Source: Bacteroidales bacterium
Lineage (GTDB): Bacteria; Bacteroidota; Bacteroidia; Bacteroidales; UBA932
Assembly: GCA_017415715.1 (NCBI GenBank)
Contig: JAFQFD010000017.1
Location: forward strand, 1 to 52,367
Direction of reading: 5' to 3'
Length of the DNA stretch: 52,367 nucleotides
Shown piece after piece: positions 26,444 to 36,420 of this stretch. Within the stretch, counting starts at the first letter, position 1, and each line of letters opens with the position of its first letter. The position numbers were made by a program, and so were the translations under genes. Under the pieces are notes generated by a model. It was not told the origin of the DNA. It worked only from the letters and a program-made list of their open reading frames with translations, and made no database searches.

Positions 26444-29400
26444 ATGAACAGAATCAAGACACTATGCGCATCTCTCGTGCTTTTCTGCATGATGGGTGTG
26501 TCTGTATTCGCCCAGGGCGGATACGAGGTGAAAGGAGTAGTTGTTGACGCAATCGGTCCTGTTATCGGTGCCACTGTCATCGAGCAGGGTACCACCAACG
26601 GTACTTCGACCGGTCTCGACGGCGACTATGTCCTTACTGTTTCCAGCGCGAATGCCGTTGTGGAAGTAAGCTGCATCGGTTACGCAACACAGACTTTCGT
26701 TGCTTCTCAGCTTCCTCAGACTGTGACTCTCGCAGAGGACACTCAGTTCCTCGATGAGGTTGTGGTCATCGGTTATGGTACCGTGAAGAAGGAAGACATG
26801 ACAGGCTCAATCACCGCAATCAAGAGCGAGGAGCTCAACCGCGGTGCTATGGTTTCGACCCAGGACATGCTCAAGGGTAAGGTTCCTGGACTTCTCATCA
26901 CTCCTGGTGACGGTGGTCCTGGTTCAGGCTCTACAATCCGTATCCGTGGTGCCGCTTCCCTCAACGCATCTAACGATCCTCTCATCGTAATCGACGGTGT
27001 TCCGATCGCTCGCGAAGGTGGTTTCGGTATGTCGAACCCTCTCGATATGATCAACCCTAACGACATCGACTCATTCACTGTCCTCAAGGACGCATCTTCA
27101 GCTGCGATCTACGGTTCACGTGCATCAAACGGTGTCATCCTCATCACTACCAAGAAGGGTAAGGGCAACCGTCCTCAGGTTTCTTACAGCGGTAGCGTGA
27201 GCGTTCAGGCAAACTCAAGAAAACTCCAGGTTATGTCTCCAGAAGAGTTCCGTGGCTTCATCAAGGACACATACGGAATCTACTGGGAGGGTGAGACCCT
27301 CATGGGCGACACTTCAACTCCTGCAGGCAAGGCAATCGCCGCTCGCCTCAGCAAGGACCAGAATGTCGACTATCAGGACATCATCTTCAAGACCGCGATC
27401 ACTCACGACCATAACGTAAGCGTGAGCGGTAACGTAAATGAGCGCATGCCTTATCGTGCATCTCTCGGTTACACTGACCAGGCCGGTACACTCGTAGGCT
27501 CTACTTATGACAAGGGAACCCTCGACTTCAGCCTTTCTCCAAACTTCTTCGACAAGCACCTCACCCTCAACCTCAACGCAAAGGGTGTATACACTTACTC
27601 GAACTATGCTGACGGTGGTGTAGTAGGCAACGCAGCCTTCTTCAACCCTACTCAGGATCCATATTTCCGTCTTGAGGACGGTGTGACTATCGACAAGGAA
27701 ACTTGTAACGGTTACTTCAACTATGGTACAGGCCGTGGCGAGAACTTCGCTCCTAACACCCTCCTCGGCGTAGGTCCTATGTCACAGCTCTACGACCGCA
27801 TCAGCTTCGGTACTTCACGCCGTCTGATCGCGAGCGCAGGCATCGACTACAAGGTTCACGGTCTTGAGTCACTCCGTTTCAACGTGACTGCTTCAACTGA
27901 CGTTTCAGACTACAACAACAAGAACGGTTCAGTAGTAGGTTCATACCAGGCTTGGTCTGACACTGAGCACCGCGGTATCGGTCAGTATTCTAAGGAGTGG
28001 CAGCTCCGCCGCAGCTCGGCTCTCGAGGCTTATGCAAACTACAACGAGACATGGGGCATCCACAACCTCGACGTGATGGCAGGTTACTCTTGGCAGCACT
28101 TCTACGGTTCAAACCGCACAGTTTCTTACTTCAACGTGACTGACGAGGTCAAGCTCAATGAGGGCGAGACTGCAGAAGGACGTTATCCTACATGGAGATG
28201 GGAGAGCTTCCTCGTGTCATTCTACGGACGTATCAACTATTCTATCGCTTCGAAGTACCTCTTCACATTCTCACTCCGTAACGACGGTTCTTCACGCTTC
28301 TCTCCTGACACTCGCTGGGGTCTCTTCCCTTCAGGAGCATTCGCATGGAACATCAAGGAGGAGGGCTTCCTTAAGGACGTGAAGCCGGTTTCACAGTTGA
28401 AGCTTCGTCTCTCTGCAGGTATGACAGGTCAGCAGGACGGTATCGGCGAGTACGCTCACCTTTCACGTTACGGCCTCTCTACTGACGTTTACCAGCAGTA
28501 CTTCATGGGTTCTAACGGCTTCCAGTTCATGTGGACTCCAGGAGCTTACGACCCTAACATCAAGTGGGAGACAACCACTACTTACAACGTCGGTGTTGAC
28601 TTCGGATTCCTCGGTGACCGCATCACAGGTAACGTTGACGCTTACCTCCGCAACACTGATGACCTCCTCAACAGCGTCCTCACTCCAATGGGTTCAAACT
28701 TCGGTAACACCGTTCTTACAAACGTAGGTTCGATGCAGAACAAGGGTATCGAGTTCGCTTTGAACTTCATCCCTGTACAGACTAACGACTGGCATCTCTC
28801 TATCGGTGTTAACGGTACTTTCCAGGATACCAAGTTCACCAAGCTCAACGCAACTGACGACGACAGCTACTACATCCAGACTTCAGGTATCTCACACGGT
28901 ACAGGTTCTTATGTAGGTCGTCACCAGGTAGGTTACGCTCCATATTCATACTGGGTGTTCAAGCAGCTCTATGATTCAGAGGGCATGCCTATCCAGAACG
29001 CATTCGTTGACCTCAATGAGGACGGCGTGATCAACAATGACGACAAGTACTGCGCAGGCGATCCTAACCCTGACTTCTACTATGGTCTCAACATGAAGCT
29101 CTCATACAAGAACTGGGACTTCGGTTTCAACGGCCACGGTTCGTTCGGTTACAAGGTATTCAACGACTTCGCATCAAACAACTCTACAGCATACTTTGAT
29201 GTGAACGCTGGTAACCTTCCTAACTTCGCAACTGCTGTCAAGAGAACAGGCTTCACCCAGATCAGCGGTGACTACCAGTTCTTCTCTGACTTCTATCTTG
29301 AGGATGCTTCATTCTTCCGTATGGACGATATCAACCTCGGTTATACATTCAAGGATCTCGGCAAGTGGGGTGGCAACATCCGCGTAGCTGCATCATGCCA

Positions 29401-29524
29401 GAATGTATTCGTTCTCACAAAGTACTCTGGAATCGATCCTGAGATCAACAGCACTGACGGTGTTGACAGAACATTCTGGCCAAGACCTCGTACTTTCTCA
29501 GTTCGTCTTAACATCAACTTCTAA
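26444..29524 (+). CDS. susC: SusC-family TonB-dependent outer-membrane transporter (first copy)
   Basis: A 1026-residue protein: signal peptide (about 1-23, ending FAQGG), carboxypeptidase-regulatory-like domain (about 26-100), the DEVVVIGYG motif (104-112), a plug domain (about 115-240, with the SusC-typical IRIRGAASLNASNDPLIVID and ASSAAIYGSRASNGVILITT) and a 22-strand barrel ending in an aromatic residue (RLNINF). It imports starch oligosaccharides together with SusD. Codon choice is extremely biased (GGT, CTC, CGT, AAC), typical of top-expressed genes. Its stop overlaps the region of the susD start. A paralogue lies at 37222. Confidence 0.96.
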   Translation: MNRIKTLCASLVLFCMMGVSVFAQGGYEVKGVVVDAIGPVIGATVIEQGTTNGTSTGLDGDYVLTVSSANAVVEVSCIGYATQTFVASQLPQTVTLAEDTQFLDEVVVIGYGTVKKEDMTGSITAIKSEELNRGAMVSTQDMLKGKVPGLLITPGDGGPGSGSTIRIRGAASLNASNDPLIVIDGVPIAREGGFGMSNPLDMINPNDIDSFTVLKDASSAAIYGSRASNGVILITTKKGKGNRPQVSYSGSVSVQANSRKLQVMSPEEFRGFIKDTYGIYWEGETLMGDTSTPAGKAIAARLSKDQNVDYQDIIFKTAITHDHNVSVSGNVNERMPYRASLGYTDQAGTLVGSTYDKGTLDFSLSPNFFDKHLTLNLNAKGVYTYSNYADGGVVGNAAFFNPTQDPYFRLEDGVTIDKETCNGYFNYGTGRGENFAPNTLLGVGPMSQLYDRISFGTSRRLIASAGIDYKVHGLESLRFNVTASTDVSDYNNKNGSVVGSYQAWSDTEHRGIGQYSKEWQLRRSSALEAYANYNETWGIHNLDVMAGYSWQHFYGSNRTVSYFNVTDEVKLNEGETAEGRYPTWRWESFLVSFYGRINYSIASKYLFTFSLRNDGSSRFSPDTRWGLFPSGAFAWNIKEEGFLKDVKPVSQLKLRLSAGMTGQQDGIGEYAHLSRYGLSTDVYQQYFMGSNGFQFMWTPGAYDPNIKWETTTTYNVGVDFGFLGDRITGNVDAYLRNTDDLLNSVLTPMGSNFGNTVLTNVGSMQNKGIEFALNFIPVQTNDWHLSIGVNGTFQDTKFTKLNATDDDSYYIQTSGISHGTGSYVGRHQVGYAPYSYWVFKQLYDSEGMPIQNAFVDLNEDGVINNDDKYCAGDPNPDFYYGLNMKLSYKNWDFGFNGHGSFGYKVFNDFASNNSTAYFDVNAGNLPNFATAVKRTGFTQISGDYQFFSDFYLEDASFFRMDDINLGYTFKDLGKWGGNIRVAASCQNVFVLTKYSGIDPEINSTDGVDRTFWPRPRTFSVRLNINF

Positions 29525-29535
29525 TGAGGAGGAAA

Positions 29536-31167
29536 ATGACAATGAAACTTAAGAATATATTTTCCGCAGTGGCAGCTGCTGCAATGCTTACAGCCTGCGT
29601 CGGAGACCTCAACACCATTCCGTTGAATGAGACCGACGTGACTTCGGAGACCGCTTACGGCGCTGACGAGGCAGGCTATGTGCAGGGTCTTACCAAGATC
29701 TACTTCCAGCTCGTATCAAACAACACTCAGGACCTTCAGGTTGCTGACGGCGGTGCATCGGAGTTCATCCGTGCATTCTGGTCAACTCAGGAGGTTACCG
29801 CAGACGCTGCAAAGTGTGCATGGGGTGACGCATGGGTAAATGACCTCAACAACAACACTTGGAAGGGTGACGTCCTCAACGACGCTGTTTACGCAGTGTA
29901 TGTACGTACTCTCCAGGGTATCACTTATGTAAACGAGTATCTTCGTCAGACTTCAGATGCAAACCTCGACCTCAGAGGCTGCTCTGCTGACGTGAAGGCT
30001 AAGGTTCAGGAGTATCGTGCAGAGGCCCGTTTCCTCCGTGCATTCTTCTACTGGGCAGCCATGGATACTTTCGGACAGGTTCCATTCTCTACTGAGAACA
30101 CTCAGTTCGGTGGCGGATACAACCCTCCACAGGCACCTGCAGCAGAGATCTTCGACTTCATCGTAAGCGAACTCAACGACCTCGCTTCTGACGGCAGCGC
30201 AATGCCTGCAGCTCAGTCAAACTATCCACGTGCTGACAAGGGTTCCGTTCTCGGTCTCCTCGCTCGCGTATACCTCAATGCAGAGGTTTACACCGGTACA
30301 GCAATGTGGGCAGAGGCTAAGGCTACCTGCGAGAAGATCTACTCTCTCGGCTATGCCCTCGCTCCTACTCACGCAGAGCTTTTCCGCGGTGACAACGGTG
30401 AGAACCCTGATGCAAAGAAGGAGATGCTCTTCGCAGCTTCTTACAATGCTGAGCACACTCAGTCATACGGTGGTACTACCTACCTCACACTCTCTACTCT
30501 CTCAGGAGATGACGGCGCTGTGAACATCACAGGTATCAACGGTGGTTGGGCTGGTAACCGTGTTCCTTATGAGTATGTTCAGAAGTTCTTTACTGACGTG
30601 AAGAATCCTGACTACACAGCAGGTACATATGACTGTACAGACAAGCGTGCTTCTTACTTCTATATCAAGGGACGTACAGAGTCTATGCAGGACAACCTCA
30701 ATACATTCCTCAACGGATGGTCATGCATCAAGTTCAACAACGTTCCTCACGACGTGGAGGCTGTTGACTATGCAGCTACTGCAGCAACAAAGAACTTCTC
30801 AGACATCGACTGGCCTCTCATCCGTCTCGGTGAGATCCACCTCATCTATGCTGAGGCTTGTATGCATGCAGGCGGAGACGCTTCTGCACAGGTTAAGGCT
30901 CTTGCTGAGCGCGCAGGTGTAGCAGCTCCAGCAACTATCGACGCTGACTTCCTCATGGCAGAGCGCGCTCGCGAGCTCATGTGGGAGGCACACCGTCGTA
31001 CCGACCTCATCCGCTTCGGCAAGTGGATCAGCGGATACAACTGGACATACAAGGGTGGAAACTTCGGCGGACAGGATCTTCCTGAGCACTTCAACGTATT
31101 CCCAGTTCCTTCAACTGAGCTTGCAACTAACCTTGACCTTGACCAGAACCCTGGTTATGCGAGATAG
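29536..31167 (+). CDS. susD: SusD-family starch-binding outer-membrane lipoprotein (first copy)
   Basis: A 543-residue surface lipoprotein with lipobox MLTAC and the acidic sequence VGDL after the cysteine. The SusD/RagB fold is seen from the helical repeat pairs (YRAEARFLRAFFYWAAMDTFG) and the C-terminal RARELMWEAHRRTDLIRFGKW. It forms the lid of the SusC1 barrel and binds glycan. Starts at 29524 (overlapping the susC stop), 29536 and 29542 are possible; 29536 follows an AGGAGGA stretch. Codon bias is like susC1. Confidence 0.95.
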   Translation: MTMKLKNIFSAVAAAAMLTACVGDLNTIPLNETDVTSETAYGADEAGYVQGLTKIYFQLVSNNTQDLQVADGGASEFIRAFWSTQEVTADAAKCAWGDAWVNDLNNNTWKGDVLNDAVYAVYVRTLQGITYVNEYLRQTSDANLDLRGCSADVKAKVQEYRAEARFLRAFFYWAAMDTFGQVPFSTENTQFGGGYNPPQAPAAEIFDFIVSELNDLASDGSAMPAAQSNYPRADKGSVLGLLARVYLNAEVYTGTAMWAEAKATCEKIYSLGYALAPTHAELFRGDNGENPDAKKEMLFAASYNAEHTQSYGGTTYLTLSTLSGDDGAVNITGINGGWAGNRVPYEYVQKFFTDVKNPDYTAGTYDCTDKRASYFYIKGRTESMQDNLNTFLNGWSCIKFNNVPHDVEAVDYAATAATKNFSDIDWPLIRLGEIHLIYAEACMHAGGDASAQVKALAERAGVAAPATIDADFLMAERARELMWEAHRRTDLIRFGKWISGYNWTYKGGNFGGQDLPEHFNVFPVPSTELATNLDLDQNPGYAR

Positions 31168-31188
31168 TCATAAAACAGTTTAAAGAAT

Positions 31189-33330
31189 ATGAAAATTACA
31201 AAATATTTCCTTTCAATGGCAGCTGCAGCCGCTATGGTTGCAGGCTGCTACAAGCCTGAGATGAACCAGATCGCGGCTCCGGAGGATGTCGTTGCTCCAG
31301 TTCTCGAGGCTGTAGAGGGACCTATCGAAATCACTCCATCAAACATGGTGGACGGTGTGGTTGCCTTCACCTGGTCAGCTGCTGACTATGGTGTGCCTAC
31401 TCAGATCAACTACTCTCTCGAGGCAGCGACTGCTGCTGCTCCTGATGCTAAGGTGACTATCACTTCAGGTATCACAACTACTTCAGCAGAAGTTGATTAT
31501 GAGACTCTCAACGCAATTCTCTTCAACGACCTCGGCCTTGCTGACGGCGTAGCAGAGGATGTAAACTTCTCTATCGGAGTAAAGGTCGGTGAGTATGCAA
31601 AGATCTACTCAAACGTTGTTACCGTATCTTGCAAGGTGACTGCAGCTGAGAAGCAGTATCCTAAGCTCTGGGTTGTAGGTTCATACAACGGATGGGCTCA
31701 CGATGCTTCTAACCAGTTCCTCTTCGACTTTGCCGGTAATGACACTGTTTACCAGGGTATGATCGACTTCTCTGCAATCAACGAGGATCACTCTGCGAAC
31801 GAGTTCAAGATCACAGGTGGTGCATGGGGTACTGATGAGCACTCTATGAACGGTGCACACGATGCTGAGTCTAAGACCATCTCTCTCGTAGCAGGTGGCG
31901 GAGACAACATCAACGTATATCAGGCTAAGCGTTTCTATCACCTCACATTTGACCGCGCTCTTACTCTTACTGCTGATGTAAGCTTCGATCAGATCGGGGT
32001 TATCGGTGACTTCAACGGATGGGGTGCTGACGTAGTGATGAACTTCAACGCTTCTAAGCAGCGCTTCTACGCTGACGTTGAGTTCCCTGCAGACGGCGGC
32101 TTCAAGTTCCGTCTTGACGGTGGCTGGGATGTATCATACGGTTCAACAGGTTCAGGCGTTCTTGACAGCGGTGACAATATCCCTGTTAAGGCTGGTAACT
32201 ACCGTGTATACCTTAATATGAATAACTTCGCTGAGATGACTTATACTCTCGATGCCAAGATGTATGGCAAGGATGAGCCAACAGCTGGTACTACTACTCC
32301 AGAACCGGAGCCAGAGCCAACTCCTACCGTACAGGGCTGGGGCCTCGTAGGCGAGTACAACAGCTGGGGTGGAACTCCTGACGTGATGCTTGCTTCTGAC
32401 GGTACTTATCTCGTGGCTAAGGGTGTAGAACTCTCTGGTCAGGTCAAGTTCCGCAAGGACGGCGGCTGGGATGTGAACTTCGGTGCTCCAGGCGAGGTTG
32501 AGCCTGTAGAGATCGCTGTAAACACTGAGCTCGAGCTCGTAGCTGGCGGTAAGAACTTCACTATCGCAGCTGGTACATATGATGTATACCTCGACGATGC
32601 AAATGCAAAGGCTTGGTTCATCAACGACGGTTCATACCCTGGTGGTGACGTAGCTCCAGAGGCTTCTGAGTGGGGTGTTGTAGGTGTTGTCAATGGTTGG
32701 AACGCTCCAGACGTGACAATGTACAAGACTGCAACTGAAGGTCTCTTCGTGGCTTACAATGTTGCAATGCCTGACGGCGGTTTCAAGATTCGTGCAAACG
32801 GTGAGTGGAACGACGCTGCAAACTATGGTTTCGAGGCTGCCGGTACAGCAGCTGTAAACCACGCTTACAAGCTTATCTGCGGCGGTGGTTCAAAGGATAT
32901 CACTCTCGTTGCAGGAAACTATGACATCTGGTTCGACCTTACAAACTCTATGGTTTATATAATGGCTCCTGGTACTCCAATCTCTGAAGCAGAGGGTGGC
33001 ATTATCGAGGCACCGGATCCATCTACTCAGAACTGGTATCTTGTAGGTAACTTCAACGGCTGGGCGACAGGTGACGCCAACTATCAGTTCACAAAGGAAG
33101 GTGACTGGTACGTGTTCAAGGGCTTCACTGCTGACGGACAGGGCGTCAAGTTCAACGCAGGCAGCTGGGATGAGAACCGTGGAGGAACATTCGTTGCTGC
33201 AAACGAAGCTATCGCAGTTGCTCACAACGGATCAGACATGCTCGTTGCTGCTGGTACATACGATGTGTACATGAATGCAGCTACAGACACAGCATACTTC
33301 ATGGAAGTAGGAAAGACTCCTGCTAACTAA
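31189..33330 (+). CDS. SusE/SusF-like surface lipoprotein with five starch-binding modules
   Basis: A 713-residue lipoprotein (lipobox ending at Cys20, followed by YKPE). A SusE-type N-terminal Ig domain (about 35-150) is followed by five modules, each opening with a pattern like WxVGxxNGW: about 158-262, 266-358, 383-480, 493-596 and 614-709. A Pro/Glu/Thr linker (365-381) splits two modules from three. Known SusE has two and SusF three such starch-binding modules, so this single gene has the content of both. It should hold starch at the surface next to SusC1/D1. It follows susD by 21 bases. Confidence 0.9.
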   Translation: MKITKYFLSMAAAAAMVAGCYKPEMNQIAAPEDVVAPVLEAVEGPIEITPSNMVDGVVAFTWSAADYGVPTQINYSLEAATAAAPDAKVTITSGITTTSAEVDYETLNAILFNDLGLADGVAEDVNFSIGVKVGEYAKIYSNVVTVSCKVTAAEKQYPKLWVVGSYNGWAHDASNQFLFDFAGNDTVYQGMIDFSAINEDHSANEFKITGGAWGTDEHSMNGAHDAESKTISLVAGGGDNINVYQAKRFYHLTFDRALTLTADVSFDQIGVIGDFNGWGADVVMNFNASKQRFYADVEFPADGGFKFRLDGGWDVSYGSTGSGVLDSGDNIPVKAGNYRVYLNMNNFAEMTYTLDAKMYGKDEPTAGTTTPEPEPEPTPTVQGWGLVGEYNSWGGTPDVMLASDGTYLVAKGVELSGQVKFRKDGGWDVNFGAPGEVEPVEIAVNTELELVAGGKNFTIAAGTYDVYLDDANAKAWFINDGSYPGGDVAPEASEWGVVGVVNGWNAPDVTMYKTATEGLFVAYNVAMPDGGFKIRANGEWNDAANYGFEAAGTAAVNHAYKLICGGGSKDITLVAGNYDIWFDLTNSMVYIMAPGTPISEAEGGIIEAPDPSTQNWYLVGNFNGWATGDANYQFTKEGDWYVFKGFTADGQGVKFNAGSWDENRGGTFVAANEAIAVAHNGSDMLVAAGTYDVYMNAATDTAYFMEVGKTPAN

Positions 33331-33347
33331 TCCATAAATCTTATAAG

Positions 33348-33440
33348 CCAGCGGCCCTTGACCGGACCGCTGGTTTCCAGGATACCCGGTCAAGTCGGGT
33401 CAGACCACTGCCATTGCGAGTGAAGCGTGGCAATCTATAG
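33348..33440 (+). repeat. Intercistronic stem-loop and dispersed repeat between the SusE/F-like and amylase genes
   Basis: CCAGCGG (33348-33354) and CCGCTGG (33367-33373) form a stem with TTT after it. It is followed by a dispersed-repeat-like stretch (GCCATTGCGAGTGAAGCGTG, about 33411-33430). The stem could end or attenuate transcription, or protect the 3' end of the abundant upstream message, so that the amylase gene is expressed less. Confidence 0.5.
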
Positions 33441-33463
33441 ATTAATAGTTTAATAGTATAGAA

Positions 33464-36325
33464 ATGAAAAGAATCATTTTCCTAATCATGACTATGGCCT
33501 TTGTAGCCATAGGCTGCAACAAGAATCTCGAGCAGTTCACCGTGACTCCGACTTCGCTGGAATTCAGCGGCGATGCGGGCAGTCAGACAGTGACTGTGAC
33601 AGCAGGTGAGACATGGGTGCTCAAGATCAATGGCGGCGGTTCATGGCTTACCACCTCAAAGACTTATGGCAAGTCGTCAGGTCAGGTTGAGGTTTCAGTG
33701 ACCGCCAATGCTCCTGCAGAGCGCACGGCTGAAATCGTATTCAGTTGTGCAGGTCAGTCTGTGAAGGTGGCTGTAAAGCAGGCACCGGGAACTGCTGAGG
33801 AGACTGTCGAGAAAGGTGAATTCTATCCTGAACCAACATCAGGAATCGAGGTTGACCCTGTGTGCCCTAACGCAGACAAGCCATGTACAATCATCTTCAA
33901 GCCGGCTTCGGACAACCCTCTCTACGGCCACGCAGGTGAGCTTTATGGCCACTTCGGTGTTGTTGTGGACGGTGAGTGGAAGTATGTGCCAAGTGATTGG
34001 GGTGTGGCTGATGAGAAGGTGCACTTCAAGAAGGTTGCAGACAACCACTGGGAGTTCAAGATGGAGCCTTCTATCCGTGAATATTTCGGCAGCGGCGAGA
34101 CTCCTGTGACCAAGATTGCATTGATCGTGAGGTCAGAGGACGGCAATACCAAGAGCCACGATGCAGACCAGTTCTGCTCTGTGATTGATGACAAGTATAA
34201 GGCAGAGGAGTTTACTCCGGATCCGCTCGTGACCAAGAAACTTCCTGAGGGAGTCAAGCATGGCATCAACTACAATGCGGACGGCAGCGTGACCTTCGTG
34301 TTCTATGACAAGGATACTGCAGGCAAGAGCCACAAGTATTGCTATATCGTAGGAGATTGGAATGAGTGGACACGCAAGACTGAGGGCGCGATGTACTATG
34401 ACGGCTCGCAGGGCTGCTGGTGGATCACCCTTGACGGATTCGATGCAGACAAGGAGTACAGGTTCCAGTATCGTCTCGGCAACAATTCAGGCTCTGACAC
34501 ATATGTCAGCGATCCTTATACAGAGATAGTTTACGACCAGTGGAACGACCAGTACATTGCAGGTGTTCCTGCATTCCCGGAGGGTGCAAAGCAGCTTGTG
34601 TCTGCATTCCAGATTAACAAACCGGAGTATGCATGGAAGCATAAGGACTTCAAGGTTGAGGATAAGAATGACCTCGTGATCTATGAGATGCTCTTCCGTG
34701 ACTTCACAACATCTCAGGATATCGAGGGTGCCATGGCTCAGCTCGATTACATCGAGAATCTCGGCGTGAACGCAATTGAGCTCATGCCTGTTCAGGAGTT
34801 TGACGGCAACCTCAGCTGGGGATATAATCCTAATCACTGGTTTGCGCTCGACAAGTACTATGGTACACGTGAGGAATATAAGGACTTCATTGACGAGTGC
34901 CATGCACGTGGCATCGCAGTCATCATAGACGTGGTATACAACCATGCAACAGGCTCACACCCATGGGCAAAGATGTGGTGGGACGGTGCAAACAACTGCA
35001 CAGCAGAGAATAACCCTTGGTTCAACGTGGTTGCGAAGCATGAGTTCAATGTATATCACGACATGAATCATGAGAATGCCATGGTTAAGGAGCATGTGAA
35101 GAGAAGCCTCGAGCATCTCCTCACCGAGTATGACGTGGACGGATTCCGTTTCGACCTTACAAAGGGATTCACTCAGAACAACACCCTCGGTGATGTTGGA
35201 GCATGGGGCCGTTACGATCAGTCTCGCGTGGACATCCTCAAAGGTTATGCAGACCACATCTGGTCCGTTAATGAGAATGCTGTCGTGATCTTCGAGCACC
35301 TTGCAGACTATAGCGAGGAGAAGATTCTTGCCGAGCATGGCATCAAGCTCTGGAGAAACATGAACGGCACTTACCGTTCTGCAGTAAACGGCGGAAGCGG
35401 TGACTTCTCAGGTTCATATGAGAATAACCTCTACGGCGGCTGGGTAAGCTATATGGAGAGCCACGATGAGGAGCGTCTCTGCTACGGTGCAGGTGCTGAT
35501 GCTTCTTCAGTGACTTGGGGTATCTGCGGTACTCTCACTGACTGGAGTTCGGATATCACAATGGCAGCTGATGGCGCATTCTTCTCAGCGAAGGGTGTTA
35601 CATTCAAGGCTGACGATATGTTCAAGATCCGTAAGGTAGGTGAGTGGAATGATGCATTCAACTATGGTGCTTCAACCAAGGGCTACAAGCTTCCTCTCAA
35701 TACAGAATATAAGCTTACACTTGGCTCCGGATCACAGGATATGGCAGTTCCTGCCGCTGGCACTTATGATGTATACTTCAGCCTTGCAGCTGAGAAGGTA
35801 TGGCTCATGGAGGCCGGCAAGCGTCCTGCAGATCCTTCAGTGACTCCGGGTGGCGGTGCAGCTGAAGATCCCCTCACAGTGGCTATGCGCCGTGCAGGAG
35901 CTTCTGCAGCGTTCTTCCTCACTGTCCCTGGTCCGAAGATGATCTGGCAGTTCGGTGAGATTGGATATGACTACTCTATCGACTACAATGACCGTACAGG
36001 CGAGAAGCCGGTTGTTACAGATCAGTATATGGCCGTACCGGCCCGCAAGGCTCTCTATGATACATATGCTGCTCTCCTGAAGTTCCGTCGCGAGAACCCT
36101 CGCTTCTTCGACAGCGATGCTTCATTCACATGGACTCCGACCGGCAACCTGAAGAAGATTACATGTACAGTGGACGGCAAGAGCTTCCACGTGGTAGGAA
36201 ACTTCGCAAAGAATCAGACCAGCTACACTGTCCCTTCCGGCACATGGACCGACTACATCAACGGTGGTACAGTATCAGGCAGCATCACCCTCAAAGAGGG
36301 CGAATTCCGCCTCCTGACCAAGTAA
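33464..36325 (+). CDS. Surface GH13 alpha-amylase lipoprotein with an inserted SusE/F-type module (SusG analogue)
   Basis: A 953-residue lipoprotein (lipobox ending at Cys18, then NKNLE). In order: BACON domain (about 22-107), a SusF-like N-terminal domain (about 128-242), a CBM48-like domain (about 265-350) and a GH13 catalytic domain from about 403 (LVIYEMLFRDF). Catalytic residues are read as Asp564 (GFRFD), Glu611 (VIFEHLAD) and Asp668 (MESHDEE). Right after the last motif a SusE/F-type module (about 676-790) interrupts the barrel, which resumes at about 800 and includes GPKMIWQFGEIGYDYS. The role matches SusG, endo-cleavage of starch at the surface, but the domain plan differs. It is last in the susC1 operon. 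Confidence 0.9.
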   Translation: MKRIIFLIMTMAFVAIGCNKNLEQFTVTPTSLEFSGDAGSQTVTVTAGETWVLKINGGGSWLTTSKTYGKSSGQVEVSVTANAPAERTAEIVFSCAGQSVKVAVKQAPGTAEETVEKGEFYPEPTSGIEVDPVCPNADKPCTIIFKPASDNPLYGHAGELYGHFGVVVDGEWKYVPSDWGVADEKVHFKKVADNHWEFKMEPSIREYFGSGETPVTKIALIVRSEDGNTKSHDADQFCSVIDDKYKAEEFTPDPLVTKKLPEGVKHGINYNADGSVTFVFYDKDTAGKSHKYCYIVGDWNEWTRKTEGAMYYDGSQGCWWITLDGFDADKEYRFQYRLGNNSGSDTYVSDPYTEIVYDQWNDQYIAGVPAFPEGAKQLVSAFQINKPEYAWKHKDFKVEDKNDLVIYEMLFRDFTTSQDIEGAMAQLDYIENLGVNAIELMPVQEFDGNLSWGYNPNHWFALDKYYGTREEYKDFIDECHARGIAVIIDVVYNHATGSHPWAKMWWDGANNCTAENNPWFNVVAKHEFNVYHDMNHENAMVKEHVKRSLEHLLTEYDVDGFRFDLTKGFTQNNTLGDVGAWGRYDQSRVDILKGYADHIWSVNENAVVIFEHLADYSEEKILAEHGIKLWRNMNGTYRSAVNGGSGDFSGSYENNLYGGWVSYMESHDEERLCYGAGADASSVTWGICGTLTDWSSDITMAADGAFFSAKGVTFKADDMFKIRKVGEWNDAFNYGASTKGYKLPLNTEYKLTLGSGSQDMAVPAAGTYDVYFSLAAEKVWLMEAGKRPADPSVTPGGGAAEDPLTVAMRRAGASAAFFLTVPGPKMIWQFGEIGYDYSIDYNDRTGEKPVVTDQYMAVPARKALYDTYAALLKFRRENPRFFDSDASFTWTPTGNLKKITCTVDGKSFHVVGNFAKNQTSYTVPSGTWTDYINGGTVSGSITLKEGEFRLLTK

Positions 36326-36381
36326 ACCTATACAGGATTTTGGACGATTTTTTATAAAAATCAATCAATCTGTTCTATATG

Positions 36382-36413
36382 AATCGGCTTTCTGGCTATC
36401 CAGGAGGCCGATT
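36382..36413 (+). terminator. Hairpin terminator after the surface amylase gene
   Basis: AATCGGC (36382-36388) pairs with GCCGATT (36407-36413), with an inner CTGG/CCAG stem and TTGTTAATTTA after it. It lies 57 bases past the stop and would end the MFS-susC1-D1-E/F-amylase operon. Confidence 0.6.
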
Positions 36414-36420
36414 TGTTAAT

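Noticed and set aside
29524-29535. SusD1 start at 29524
   Set aside because: Possible and overlapping the susC stop, but the ATG at 29536 follows AGGAGGA and gives a more normal signal peptide. Not fully excluded.
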